The position numbers were made by a program, and so were the translations under genes. A stretch of 64,000 nt of DNA, taken from NCBI GenBank assembly GCA_032209605.1, contig JASFXZ010000039.1, forward strand, positions 1,178,001 to 1,242,000. Reading direction: 5' to 3'. The notes under the pieces are model-generated. The model was not told the origin of the DNA, did not search any database, and saw only the letters and a list, made by a program, of their open reading frames with translations. This DNA comes from Mactromeris polynyma (lineage: Eukaryota; Mollusca; Bivalvia; Venerida; Mactridae). This document shows positions 24,751 through 37,954 of the stretch, one piece after another. Each line of letters opens with the position of its first letter. The stretch's first letter is position 1.

Positions 24751-27700
24751 ATGAAATCGCACAGGAATGCCAGTTCGTGTTTTCGTGCAGCATTCTTAGT
24801 TCAGATTCTTGCGCTTATACTAGATGTGGTGGGATTTGTGACCGACAGTTGGATTGAACATTCTGTTACTAAGGATCCATCAGGAGTTGGTGTGAGAGAA
24901 GGATTATGGAGACAATGCACGTTACAACGACACGGTGACGAAGAACCTTCGAACTGCATTCATCGAACCTCATATCAAAATGAAGGTAGGATAGATATCC
25001 GTTTTACTCAATGAACGTACAATAATAGTAGCAATTACATAGTCTTTATTTGCTGTAATGTATTAAAAACTGGTTTTAGATCAAACTCATATATTTAACA
25101 GCAATATATTACAACAATGACTTACACTAACCCAATATCTAAAACATGTAATTCAGACATTTCTCTTATTTCTTACATCAAGATACATGTATACGTTTTC
25201 TTGATATTGACTAGTTGCCACTTGTTACGTCTGTTATGTGAAATTGAATGTATTGTAATTATGTTCACGTGGGTCTTCGGTTTACTGAATTTGCAATATA
25301 TTATCTATCTGTCTATCTTAACCAAATCAGAGAGAAGTCTGTGAAATGTTTAATGATTTTTTTGTAAATGTTGCCAAAGATATTGGAAATGACACAGTTC
25401 CTGTAGATACTACGCACCCAAGTATACGCAAAATTATGGAAAATAAAATTGAAACTGAAGAATTAGATTTTAGACCAGTCACAGAAACATTCATTTGTAA
25501 GCAAATAGATAAACTTAATTGTAAGAAAGCTACTGGTCATGACGGTCTGTCAGCTAAACTCATACAGTTAGCAAAACCATCAATTGTTTTACCTTTGACA
25601 AGTTTAGTAAATCAGTCATTTACAGAATCTGTTTTTCCGGATACACTTAAAAAAGCTGAAGTAACTCCTTTATACAAAAAGAATAGTATGCTTGACAAAA
25701 CCAATTATAGACCAGTAAGCATTTTACCAGTGTCATCCAAGATTTATGAAAGAGCTATGCATTCCCAACTTACTGAGTTTTTTAATCAACATTTCAACAC
25801 ATTTTTATCAGCTTTCAGGCCTGGTTACGGTTGTCAAACTACCCTTCTAAAACTCATTGAAGACTGGAAGCTTGCTTTAGACCAAAATAAATACACTGCA
25901 GCAATTCTCATGGATCTGTCTAAAGCGTTTGATTGTTTACCTCATGACCTTCTGCTGTTAAAGTTAAAAGCTTATGGTGCTTCTGAAGATGCTTTGAATT
26001 TACTATTGAGTTATTTATCTAGTAGACAACAGTGTGTTAAAATTGGAAATTTCAAAAGCACTTTTCAAAATATAATAAAAGGTGTCCCACAAGGATCAAT
26101 TCTTGGTCCTGTTTTGTTTAATATTTTCTTAAATGATATTTTCTATTTTGTGTCTAATTGTGACCTTTATAGTTATGCTGATGATAATACTGTCTCTTGT
26201 TCAAATCATGATCTTGACACTGTAAAGAAACATTTAGAAGAAGATAGTTGTAATCTCATCCACTGGTTTAATATAAATAAAATGAAAGCAAATCCTGAAA
26301 AATTCCAAGCCATTTCCATTGGGAAGAAGACTCAAAAATCAGATTTAAGTTTTAAACTGGATGATATAGAAATAAAAAGTTAGGATGAGGTTAAGCTCTT
26401 GGGGGTGACTGTTGATTTTAGATTGAATTTTAACACTCATATATCTAACATGTGTAAAAAAGCTTCCCGGCAATTAAATGTTCTTAAGAGAATAGGTCGT
26501 TATTTGAGTAGACTCGGGAAACTAAATATATATTATAGTTTTATTTTATCCAATTTTAACTACTGTCCGTTAACGTGGCATTTCTGCGGGGAGGTCAATA
26601 CCATGAAGATCGAAAAAATACAGGAAAGGGCATTAAGATTTATATATGAAGATTACTTATCGGACTATAATACTTTGTTAATAAAATCTAAACTTCCATC
26701 TTTAAAAATTAGAAGAATTAGAACTATGGCAATTGAAACTTTCAAAATTATCAATAAACAATGCCCTGTTTATCTACACGACTTAATAAAAATGAAACAA
26801 CAACATTATTCATTTCGATATTACAATACTGCTTATGTACCACGTGTTAGAACCTCCAGGCATGGTCTAAACTCATTCCGCTATGGCGCTTCGAGACTTT
26901 GGAACTCTTTGCCCCAACACTTCCGCGATGAGGGAAACTTCAATCAGTTCCAGAGTCTGGTAGCGTCGTGGGATGGAATGAGTTGTACATGCAGATTTTG
27001 TTCTGATTAGAAATGCTACGTTAACGTTGCGTGTTGTTTTATAATTGACGTATCTTTTTATGTTTTTATGTTTTGAATAGAGATGTGAATTGTATCAATT
27101 TTAGTAGTTGCATCGGTATGATCTTAGTAATATGACTATTTTAAGTTAACTAAAAATAATTAATCTTTTATTAGTTGAATTATCTTTTTGTGTATTTAAG
27201 GTATATAACGCTTCCATGACTGCAAGCATTTTAAAACTAAGAATTCTTATAATCATATAAAATATGTATTTCTTTCATTTATTAACTTAATATAAATTGT
27301 ATTAACTTAATATAACATGTATTTATTTAATAATTTATGTAACCAAAATTGTATGCATGTTTGTTATGTTGTTATAAATGTCGGTAAATAGCCATACATG
27401 GCTAATGTTATTAATTGATGTACTTATCCGACAATAAATAAATTTTGACTTGACTTGACTTGACTTGACAAACCCTATGAATTGCTTCTTGTTTTTTTTT
27501 CAATTCAGGGATTGTGAAAAGCACGTTAGAACACGCCTGTGGGTATTTCTAACCCATAATATTCGTATCTAAAATCTGATCTCTGTCCATAGACTTAAAT
27601 TTTACTGTTACGCGTGTATATAAAAGCCTAGTTATTTACCATGAAACAATATTACAAACCGCTTATAGCAGTTATAAGGTTGTTTCAAATGGATATTTTA

Positions 27701-30700
27701 CCAGAAAGTATATATTATACAAGGTGGTAAACTGTTTGATAAAATGCACCCCATGATCAGAGTGTTCCATTTACTGTAACCTGAAGGAAACGGTCTAAAG
27801 GCTTACGGATGAACATTAATGTTAGTCATATAATCATTTACTCTATTGATGCAGTAAGCAGCGGTTATTGCATGTTTTAGAATTACCGCTTTACCTGCAA
27901 ATTAAACGTCTTGACAATTGGTGATATTTTCGGCCAGTCTTAAAATATAAGTTGTTTCTCTTCCCGCGACATTAAGGATTGTCAAAGGATAAAATTGTTG
28001 ATAATGCAATTTGTATTAACAACTTTATTATAATTCAAAATTATCATAATGACGTGAACAAAAAGTCATTTAAACAAAATCAGAATTATTATTTTCAATC
28101 GTAATCTTATATTATATTGTTTGATTTAAATACAATATAAGAAGAAAAACACTGAAGAACTTTTTTCCAAATAAGTACAGACCGTTAAATATTTGAATAA
28201 TATTATATAATTGTCGGTACTTTGTTTACGTGGGAACGCAATATTATTGTGTTTCTATCCCGGACAATATTGATCGTTCATGTGTTAATTTCCGTGGACA
28301 TTTTGTATACAAATGTAAGTTATGTTTTTGAAGTATAAAGACTTTAACTATTCCTCGAAAGCATGGTTTAAATATGTAAATTTTCCACTTCAATGCTCTT
28401 TTTTATTTAACATTTAACAGGTATATGTATAGGAAAATGTACATTATTCCATCACAAAAACGACAAAGTATTTGTTATTACATGTATATGTCATAGAAAA
28501 TCCAACATACAAATGTATGTGTATTGTTTACCAAAACATGCACCGAGCACCTTTGATATGAAGCAAAGCGCCGAGCACCTGTGGAAGTAAGCATTTAAAA
28601 AAACAAGATATGTAGAATGCAGTACGACAACATAATTATATCGATGCGTAGTATTCATGTAATATGCACTGCATGTCTGAAAAGCATAGGTAATTTTACG
28701 AATATATTGCACACAATGCTGCTAGCAGCAAACATGCATATTACAGTTATAGCAAGGTGTTTTTACAACTTATACGAGTAGTATGTTTGTTGTACCATTA
28801 TTATGAATTCAAAAATAAATTGTTAAATTACCAGACCATTTGTTATGTTTCTTAAATCCACCACTTTTTCATTAAATCAGAACTTTTCCAGCACGTATGT
28901 GTTTCCTGCATGTAGGGGAGCGTTGTATTGTGTATGTGGCGTTCCCTGTTCTTTTTGCTGTTAAAACAAAAACTATGAAGAAAAAAACAGCTTTCGAAAA
29001 AGATTATTCTATGCTTTCCAATTAAATACTGAAATTTATCAGTGATAAATGAATCGTAAGTGAAATTCTGACGGGGTGGAATAACGTCCTATCTTTCGCC
29101 GAAACATACAAGTATTTTATTTATTTCATGTGTCATTTTAGTATTTTTAAAAAGATTCCATGATTGTTTGTGAAAGTCAACTAGACAAGTCATGCGTATG
29201 TGGCGTTCCCTGTAATATCTTAATCTTTCTTCAACTACTTCTAATTTGTTTGATCATTACAATAAATTGTAATGTATACATCAGTGTAACAATCGTGTTT
29301 TAATTTGGTGTATATTAATTATTTCTGTCTATTGGTGCAAAGTTACGTTCTCTATCGATACGTAGAATATATATTTTTCTCTCTACAGACTTTTTAGTGT
29401 CACAAGTTCACCGTTTTGCCCTCAACATATTAATTTATGAATGTTATTTACTTACTACAAAAGGTTAGACATTAGACGAATCATATTAATTGCTTTATTT
29501 GTTATTGTTTAAAAAGTATTACAACAACCACAACACATGAGCTCTGTTTGTCACAGTTTGCTTATACTTAAAAGCCAGTAAACAATACACTCTATTTGCA
29601 TAGCTCATTTTCTGACTGAGATATTTGTATTTAAGTTGTTTCAATTTGGTTATTGACAGATATATAAATCAATTTCAATCCAACTTATAGTTTAATGTTT
29701 TGTTAGAATGAAAGATCAAGGAATTGGTACGTCATTGGTGAATTTTAATAGGTTGGTTTATAAATATTAGAAATCATTTGAATCACAGTTTGCACAATCC
29801 TGATTCCATTCTCCTGTACGTATGTCCCTTTTTAAGCACTGCACATATGAAACAAGATTTCTGCAAGCGATACAAATGAGTTATTTTTAAAAGGAGATTA
29901 ATATATTCAGTAATGCACGGACACAACTGCAGTTGTAATTGTAATTTCGCATGTTTTGTTAGTGACCAAATTTTCCTGTCCCAAGGACAACAACGTACTC
30001 GCATTTATTATTTCACAAGTGAATTGTCGACAATAAAACGTTATAACAGGTTTGATACCTCATTCATGATAAATAAATATCACTTCGTTGTAGTTTATGT
30101 ATCATTAAATTCAAACGCTTATATATACTAATATTTCTCAGTAGTATAAACAATTTAATAATATTTGGGGTATCTTTCTATCACAAATACACAAACATTA
30201 TATCTCATGATTGGTAGCATAGCATTCTGCCATCTAACACCAATTTATACAGAGTAAATCGCATAAAACACAATGAACATTTAACATATTTTATAATTGC
30301 TCCAGCGGTTTTTAAACCACAACCTTTTCTAGTAGAGGCAAACAATAATTTCATTTATGGCATTTAACATTATAATGAATATAACCGCAAATAAACAACT
30401 GATTTACAATTCAACAAATTTTATATAGCATTATGTCAGTCATATGTTTGTGAACGTCCACTTTATCAGTACGCCTTCCTTCCCATTTCATCAAGTCCCA
30501 TCCTCTCGACGATGCACTTCCACATACAGCCATCACTCCGGCGAGGTCGCTTGGTAACCGATTTCCGGTTCGTTGTCACTCTTTCTTTGTTGTACCACAA
30601 ACGATCTTCAACGAGTGGCCAAAAGTAACGGTTCGGACCGATCCTACACATTGCCGAATCCTCAAGTATGGGACCATGATATGGAAGGACCCTCATAGTA

Positions 30701-33700
30701 ACACCACGCAGTACTTAGTACCCGATAACATAATAACTTTTGATTTGTAAGTTTCGATGGTATCTTTTCTTGTTAACGATGAAAACATAATATAGAATGA
30801 CTGTATTCTCACGTCAGAAATAAAATATAAATAACATATTAATTTGTTTCCTAAATATTTAATTCAAACAATTTAAAATGCGTACGTTCACAGTCTTCAC
30901 GATAAAAAATTTGAAGGACTTGCCCAAAATGTACAGCAAAAAATAATCATAATAAAAATACACCAGTGTTTCTAGTTTTATTCTCTAAAAGACAATAACA
31001 ATGAAAATACAGTGTTTTCATTCATCTCCATCTCATCAATAGCATCATCCTCATCAGTTTCATCGTTTTCATCAGTCTTTCATTTGTCCGTGCAGCAAGG
31101 ACAGACTCCTCCTGTTTAAAGAAATCAAGACATGTTTATGCTATGCTACAAACATGTAATTTGAAAATGTTTACAGTTAAAGTCATAAGTTCAAGACTGT
31201 ATGTTTATGTTTCATTTGTATTTTATGGCACTTTACTTTTAGCAGTATCAAAGTAACTTGCTCTACAAATGAATAAACTGGATAATGCATTTCAACACTG
31301 CATGTTAATCAAAACCAGTTTTAAAATTGTTTGTGAATAACCCTATACCTCATTGTCAGCAGTTGAAGTAGGGCAGCTCTCCTTAGCGTCTATGGGACAG
31401 TCACTGTGTTCAGCCTCCCCTGAGTCACTCAGAACAACAACTCTGGTTTTCTTCTGAGATGAAATCTTCCCTGCAGTCCTTCTCACCTGGCCAGAGGGAG
31501 TACTTGTCTGAAATAGATATATACTCTATATGTAAGAATATGAAATGAATAGATTTTGGATTATGATCACAAAAGTAACACATTGACTGCCAACTGGCAC
31601 ACATTGAAAATGCAACACCATTTAAGTAACATCAAGTAAAGGATACTGAACGGCAATGCAATACTACATTGCTAATAAAGGGTACAGTGATGCATAAGTT
31701 CTTTAATTCCTAGTATATTTCAAACATCCGAAAACGGTTTAAATAGCAAATTGATTCAACATCTAGAATAAAATGTACTATCAATCTGATACTAACCATC
31801 CAGTCGAGGATTGCTGGCTCAGGATCAAAAGACTCGATGTCCGAGGAATCCAGCTTAATTGTAAGAGGGTCATTTAACCTTGCTGATAGTAAACGACCCC
31901 TCCTCTTATTCTTCAGCAATTTCATTTGACTAAAAGCGGTTTCATTTTTCACTGATGTGGGAGGCAGAGCAGACAGTAGACTGATCAACTTCATTATCTT
32001 ACAGGTTCCAGTGTTCGACAGGGTGCTAACTATCATTTGCATAGTCAGTGTGTCTGACTTCAGATCATCGGAGAACATGTGGTGCAAATGGTTTCACATA
32101 ATAGGATGTTACAGTTTTAATACTTTTGGCTCGGATGATAATCAAGTCATTTTTATTAATTTCTGTGAAAATGTCACAGTACAAAAGTGAAAACAACTAA
32201 ATAGCACAGTTACATTGTAATTTGATTTACATCATTATATCAAAAACTACAGAAATACTACAACATTACATGCTTTATTAAATTATTATGCTCTTGTATT
32301 TATATCGTTTATTGATTGCCAACAAAATTTCAGCCATCATGGCGGTCAGTTAATACACCTTTTCTAGGCAAGCATTGACCATTTAAGCGATTGATAAAGC
32401 ATGCAAGTAACGGACAACCTGCTTTACAGACTATTACATGTTTGAATGAGGTTTTAAGCCTACAAACTTGGCGTAGATCAATGACTTCAGTGTTGTCCAT
32501 TCATCAAACAACTATTACCTTGTAAATACCGATTCTGCAACAGATAATACCTTCGTATATTCTTAGATATTGTTCTCTGTTGTGGTTGTGCCGTAAGGAC
32601 AACCTGTAGGGAATTAAGGTTCCGGAATTCCGAGTTTAGGTAATATGTATATCTTGCGAAGTCCAATAGGTTTACACACTTTTATTACATACATACGTAT
32701 AATCCAATTACAACGTACCACAGAGTTAATACTATTGATAACTACGGTAAGTAAAAGCCCACACCTATTAACAAGTTCCCAACTTCAATCTCAAACTTTA
32801 ATCTTACTGTTTTTCTATAACTTCTTGATGTTAACATGACTGGTTTCTCAGAGCTCCCAAGACCGACTCTGATTATTCCTTCGTGCGCGGATATTATCAG
32901 TATCTTTCTTACTGTATTTCGGGTGATTCTGACCAATCCCGAAAGCCATAACCTTATTCGCCAACCACGTCACTCACTAATTAACTGACATGATGCGTAA
33001 TTCTACCCTGTTTCTAACGGATAACCAAATGTGTCAGAGATCCTGACTCAGGGAAAAGATCATGTATTTGCGTTTAATTAACCTCAGGCGTACCAAGTAA
33101 ATTCCTATCTACACCTGTATATATTCCCAGCCAATGTACTTACAAACTTTGTGAAAGGTTAATAACCTGGCTACACAACCTCATCTATTTCGGTCTCAGC
33201 ATCACAAAGCAGCCTTTCAAAGTACTTGTAGAGCATTCTGACATGCGCATCACCATAGACTGAAAATAACCTAAAACTTTTAATTACAAATGAAATACAA
33301 TGTAGATTCTTTTTTGCCTCAAATTTGAAAAAAAATGTAAGAAAGTGACATTTTTAGCAAGGGGCTCGTCAGAGCCAATTGCTATAGAAGGCGAAATCCG
33401 CGGACACTCATCGGATGAGTCATCCCAAGTCTGTCATTCTAAACCGCCAAAGTATACATACTCCAAAAGAAAGTAGTCAATGTCTAACAAAAATAGCTGT
33501 AAGCATTTGCGATATCAGCTAAAAAACGCAAAAGAAAGAACCCCAAAGAAACTTGCTGATTAAATATTGCAAATTACAGAAAAAATGTCTGCCTACGCCC
33601 CAGCCGTATCACGCGTGAAGTGCACTGAAAACAAGCTAGCGGACGATAGTATAAGATAGTGTGTACAGTAGGCAGCGGACGATAGCAGTAGGCAGAGATA

Positions 33701-35927
33701 CGTATACAAGAAAGGTTGCAACGTATAATATATCCAACGAACAGTTATTCTTCAGTTTTCAAGGGATTACAATGCAGTTTGATAATACAAGTACCATGAT
33801 ACATGATTGTTAGATGTGAAAGACATAAATTAGATGTGCATCCATCAAAATGTTTAAGAATTCTGTCCCTTTGAATTGAAGTCTTCTATTAGAACACATG
33901 TAGCAAAATTCTTTAGTTTTCAATGGATTGCATTGACACTTGGTATATAATCAACATTGAGGTATTGTTTACTTCTTCTCCATCCATCCTTCTGACTGTC
34001 TATACCAATTGCAATCTTGTGTGCTTAACTCCTATATTTTTATTTAATATACTGACATAACAAAGTGTTCTTGATAGACTACTGAGATAGTTAAAATATA
34101 TGTCAAAGTGACGTCTGTGATCTGCAGTGAGCGCCTTGCTGTCAGTACTTTCAGTGCTTTGATTTAATTGAAGAACTTCTTGTTGGCAGATGAGCGTGCG
34201 ATGGCAAATGACATCACATTTTATAAAATGTGATCAACGAGTTAAATTAAAAAAATGAAGCATGCAATGAATGGAACTTTTGTACGTCTGGTGCAAGTTC
34301 GAAAGTTATTTCACATCGTGAGCGTCTGACTTACATTTTGACTTGTGAAAATATTGCGTCCACTGCACACTCGGTGAAAAGAACGTTCGATCTTACACCG
34401 AAACATCAACTATTCTCTTGGCCTGTACCTTGTGAGCTATAAGCAAAAAAAGCAACACTAGATTACAATGACACTGACAACTCATATCATCATCGCTACT
34501 ATTATCCCCTAATACATATGTGTGTCTTGAATAAAAAATATAACAGATAAATACCTACATACACAGTTCAGAAACACTTAATTTATGTAAACTTTTGCGC
34601 AAACATGGAACTTCTTGAGTTGGTATATAAAATATTTTAAAAAACGTTTGAAACCAATTAAATGCTTTCCGTAGGTCAAGTGCGAAGACTATGTCGTCAC
34701 TTGTGTTTACGAGGCAAACTGGGATTTGTCTGGGGTTATCGACTTTAAACGTGATTTGTTTTTCGCTTGCTTTTACAGGTTGGTTTGTTGCTGTGAAGAC
34801 GTTTCAAAGTTTTGGATTGGCATGTTTGGTGATAACAGTACTCATTGCGATGACACAGGCGTTTGTGGTGTCCAACCAAAGATGGTCCACAGTAAACTGT
34901 CACGTCACGTGGATGGCAGGTAGTGCAAAAATACTTCAGTAACGTAGAGAAGCAACAACATCATTAATAAAGACCGCAGTATCAACAAAAACAACAGCGA
35001 CACCAAAACAACATCGCTAACAGAGACCATAACACCAACAAAACAACAGCGACACCAAAACAACATCGCTAACAGAGACCATAACACCAACAAAACAGTG
35101 ACAGCAAAGCAACATCGCTAACAAATACCACAGTACCAACAAAAAGAACAGCGACACCAAAACAACATCATTATCACCACAATACCTACAAAAACAAAAG
35201 CAACAGAAACAACAATTTTATTGTGCATACCATAGAGAGTGTTTTTTTCTAGGTCCGTTTAACAATAAAGACAACAGGCACAGTAACACCACTTCTGTGA
35301 CACATGTAAATGGAGTGGATTCTGTCCTCTGGTCCGAAATGACTAAATCACATGCCTCACATCTAATGACACTAACCCCTAATGTAAATAACGTCATTTC
35401 TCTTACGCCACTAAGAAGGCGGTGTAAAATTTCGCTTCAACAACACAATCATTTTCCCGCAGTTAAAATTACTACTAACACAGGCACGTTCTCCAAAGCA
35501 AACAGCCTCTCAAGAACATCATTATATTTGTACATGTAGCATTTTATGAATCGGTAGTACATGTATATTGCAATTGTTCGATTTATGTCTTAGCCAATGT
35601 AGCAACAACACTGGATGAAGCCCGTTCAAATATTAATAGACGTTCAGATGTGCCAGATACATCCTTAAAACTCTGTATATGAATATTTCAGGTATATTCA
35701 TACTGATAGGAAACGGCGTGTTTGTGTACAAGACGAACATTCTAAAACTCGGATATTCTTGTTGGTTATGCTGGTTAGTATGTGGGATACTGGTTATATC
35801 GGCTGTGTTACTGGAATGTGACAATATGAAGTCTTCTGTTAAAGAAACAAACAGAGAGCATGTGGCTGATCATACATTGATACGCCCTCGTGGCAATATT
35901 TGTTTAGGGATGCCTATAACCGCTTAA
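24751..35927 (+). CDS. Claudin-like four-pass membrane protein, 3 exons
   Basis: Exons 24751-24985, 34779-34919 and 35692-35927, joined in matching phase (each junction splits a Gly codon), give 612 nt (203 residues). It has four hydrophobic segments, at about 13-31, 88-108, 118-138 and 147-167. The first extracellular loop carries the claudin/PMP22 signature: Trp34, Gly51-Leu52-Trp53, Cys56 and Cys69. Claudin-family proteins build or regulate junctions, or act as membrane scaffolds; which applies here cannot be told. The tail after the last helix is about 35 residues, with no PDZ motif that I can recognise. The first ATG in a good context was chosen; no upstream in-frame ATG exists in the exon. 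Intron 1 is 9.8 kb and hosts a LINE and hAT-derived exons. Intron 2 has a 52-bp minisatellite. Confidence 0.8.
25340..27469 (+). mobile_element. 5'-truncated CR1/Jockey-like LINE
   Basis: Reverse-transcriptase coding region followed by a 3' UTR and a tail of five TTGAC units (27445-27469), a microsatellite-type end typical of CR1/L2-group LINEs. There is no endonuclease region, so the 5' end is truncated. It lies in sense orientation in intron 1 of the claudin-like gene. No clear target duplication was found. Confidence 0.85.
25346..27010 (+). pseudogene. Non-LTR reverse transcriptase, one in-frame stop
   Basis: One frame runs through the whole region and is interrupted only by TAG at 26381-26383, between EIKS and DEVKLLGV. 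Recognisable blocks in order are NYRPVSILP, LSKAFDCLPHDLLL, GVPQGSILGPVLFNIFLNDI and the catalytic YADD (within YSYADDNT). A C-terminal region with repeated hydrophobic-basic helices follows. The single stop and otherwise open frame mean the copy is not very old. The N-terminal endonuclease is absent, so it cannot be autonomous. Confidence 0.9.
28932..28949 (+). repeat. Recurrent short repeat, copy 2
   Basis: Exact GTATGTGGCGTTCCCTGT in claudin-like intron 1, followed by TCTTTTTGCTGT as in the copy near 50280. Confidence 0.75.
29196..29213 (+). repeat. Recurrent short repeat, copy 3
   Basis: Exact GTATGTGGCGTTCCCTGT, 264 bp downstream of copy 2. The flanks do not align to the other copies. 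Confidence 0.75.
30466..30696 (-). CDS. Unrecognised 76-codon open frame
   Basis: It opens with ATG and ends in a stop, encodes a basic, Trp/Cys-containing peptide (RLWYNKERV, KRPRRSDGCMWK), and is more GC-rich than its AT-rich surroundings. I recognise no family, and there is no splice context or repeat copy in the window. It may be a relic of a foreign or mobile gene. Coding status is doubtful. Confidence 0.15.
   Translation of the reverse strand: MRVLPYHGPILEDSAMCRIGPNRYFWPLVEDRLWYNKERVTTNRKSVTKRPRRSDGCMWKCIVERMGLDEMGRKAY
31022..33259 (-). pseudogene. hAT transposase-derived exons (C-terminal dimerisation region)
   Basis: Minus-strand segments within claudin-like intron 1. 33259-33180 encodes YGDAHVRMLYKYFERLL and more, between TTTTCAG and GTTGTG borders. 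About 32060-31798 encodes SALPPTSVKNETAFSQMKLL and FDPEPAILDWM, the C-terminal hAT dimerisation motif of ZNF862/KIAA1586-type proteins, ending at a GTTAGT donor. 31507-31349 encodes a Ser/Glu-rich linker with CAG and GTATAG borders. 31115 onward is an ambiguous last exon. The phases agree (0) between the last segments. No start, BED finger or catalytic part is visible. Either a decayed transposon or pieces of a domesticated gene; cDNA is needed to tell. Confidence 0.5.
33350..34690. other. Claudin-like intron 1, 3' part, no gene recognised
   Basis: AT-rich, with a small duplicated block (GCGGACGATAG at about 33640 and 33677). It may include further upstream exons of the hAT-derived unit on the minus strand, but none can be supported. 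Confidence 0.4.
34950..35215 (+). repeat. Degenerate 52-bp minisatellite in claudin-like intron 2
   Basis: A/C-rich units built on CAACAGCGACACCAAAACAA and CATCGCTAACAGAGACCATA. The two best copies are exactly 52 bp apart (34992 and 35044), with decayed copies on both sides. The reverse-strand open frame over it is only an effect of the repeat. Confidence 0.75.
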
Positions 35928-37954
35928 GGCACGCCTTTGTCGTTAACTAGGCGTATAATGTTAACAGTGTTTTTGAACACTAATATATCTTCAAACATAC
36001 CTTTAGAAGTAAACAGTTTTTAATTCATTTTTGCTACTTTTTGGTGCTATTACAGCCTACTAGTCTTTAATTTGTATGTATTTTTCACAAATTTCTTCTA
36101 CATTGCTTTAAGTGTACCATTTGTGTCAGAGTTTGGTTTATGGGTCTTTCATATTCATCTAATAAGTTTTTTTATTCTTTGAACATTTCATAGTACCTAT
36201 TATATTGTGTTAACGCTATTGAATCAGTTTTTATATTCCTTCATAATTCAAACCTCTCTATGTCAGGACATCACTTGATATTGATGTATTGTTGTTGTAA
36301 CCATGTTATTTTTCTCAATATTGAAATAAATATATCCATCTATCTATCAAATTGTTCCCTCACATGCAAGTTATTGTTGGTTGGATCAACATCGTATTGC
36401 AGCAATGATTTCAGATAAACGTTGTGTATACTGATCAGTTACCCAGCACTCCTAGGTTACTGACCAGTACTAGCTTTTACTTTTGCAATGAATCGAGAAC
36501 TTTTCTCATGAACAAGAAATAAGAGGACAAATAATCCTGGGTATCCTTTCATCACGCATAACATGTCCATTGTCATACAGCCATGGCTTAGGTCATGTTT
36601 TCTGGATTTACTCCCTATCCAAGACCTTTGTACATGTATAAGAATTACACGCAACATTGATGGATGAAAACAAAGCTCGTCTGTCAACATTACGCTTAAC
36701 ATCGTTTTCAGTCTTTGAAGAACAGGAGCTGTCCGTAAGACAGCACGCTTAACTATTCAATCGTTGTGTCAGTAATCACCTGATGCTTAACCCTCGTCCA
36801 GAGTTGTATAAAGTATTATTTTTCAAGAAGAGCGACATACTTTTGTTAAAATAGTGGTCAAGTTATTGGGCTGGGTTCTCTGACCTTGACATACAAACCC
36901 AAACAATTGTGTGAAGCTGCAGGTCGGTCATAGTTGCAGATATGTGAAAAAATAGTCTTAATAGATTTTCCAAGAACGAAAAGAAGGATACTTCCGTCAA
37001 AATGGAAGTCAAAGTTATTTCTTATGATCCGAAACATTTGTGCAAACGATCAATACATTACTACCAGAAGTTGCAAAGTTAGATCACTTAACAAAAAAAC
37101 CGTTAACCAAGCGGTCAATCTAGTTCTTGGATTACACTTAAATAGGCTAGTTTCGCTCACCCTTCTATATGTAATTATGATAACTGTATGCGATAGAAGA
37201 TCATGACCAGCATGTAGAAGTGCACGAATATGTTTGTGAATTATCTCCCTTTCTATCGTGAAGCATGATATAGTAACATGCTAGTAACAACACTTAGTAT
37301 ATCATAGCTACTTAAAAAGCACAAAATACCAACCACAGAGCAACAGTGTCATGTCCCCTTGTGTAGCAACAAAGTTTTACCTACACAATAACAAAAGAAT
37401 GGCTACCCGAGTTGCTACTTGAATAATTACAAAATGATATATACTCAAAAGCAACAGTGTGCATTTTTCTGTTTATAATAATTTTAGCTGCTTTGGTTGT
37501 AAGGTTTTACGTGGATCACGTGAAGCGCGCCTGTCACTGTGTCTAACAATTTTCTAAAGACGGTAAATAAAAAAACTAAATATGAATAGATTATATTCAT
37601 CATCACAATCCTCAGTAGCGATAGGCAGACAGCATGATGGTCATATAACAGTGGTTCATGTAATTCGCCTCTTGGAACCAATGCTCCAACAGGATATGCT
37701 ATTAAGAAACAAGGCACCGGAGCATTGAAAATAATACAAGAGTACCCTACCGGTTTGGAGCCAGGTTCCTTCAAACGGACGATATTTTTTGCATTTTGCC
37801 ACTATAGTGGGGACATATTTTGCGTGGTCAAAATTATATCAGTATAATATTGATGACAATGGACCATTTCTAAATATCAGTAAAAGTCTATATAAACAAT
37901 GCAAAAACGTGTGTATCTGATAATTCACACAAGTCTGATCACTTCCCTTACTTA
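35928..37954. other. Intergenic, claudin-like gene to LINE fragment
   Basis: The first 400 nt are probably 3' UTR. The rest is AT-rich with only short chance frames; nothing else is recognised. Confidence 0.5.
36325..36330 (+). terminator. Poly(A) signal, claudin-like gene
   Basis: AATAAA about 400 nt after the stop at 35927, followed by AT-rich sequence. It is the nearest canonical signal on this strand. Confidence 0.4.

Noticed and set aside
34691..34778. 5' extension of claudin-like exon 2
   Set aside because: The frame is open there and even hydrophobic, but joining exon 1 upstream breaks the phase. The acceptor at TTTTACAG (34778) restores both the phase and the family alignment.
35297..35539. 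80-residue frame in claudin-like intron 2
   Set aside because: No family, no splice signals in frame, and low-complexity flanks.
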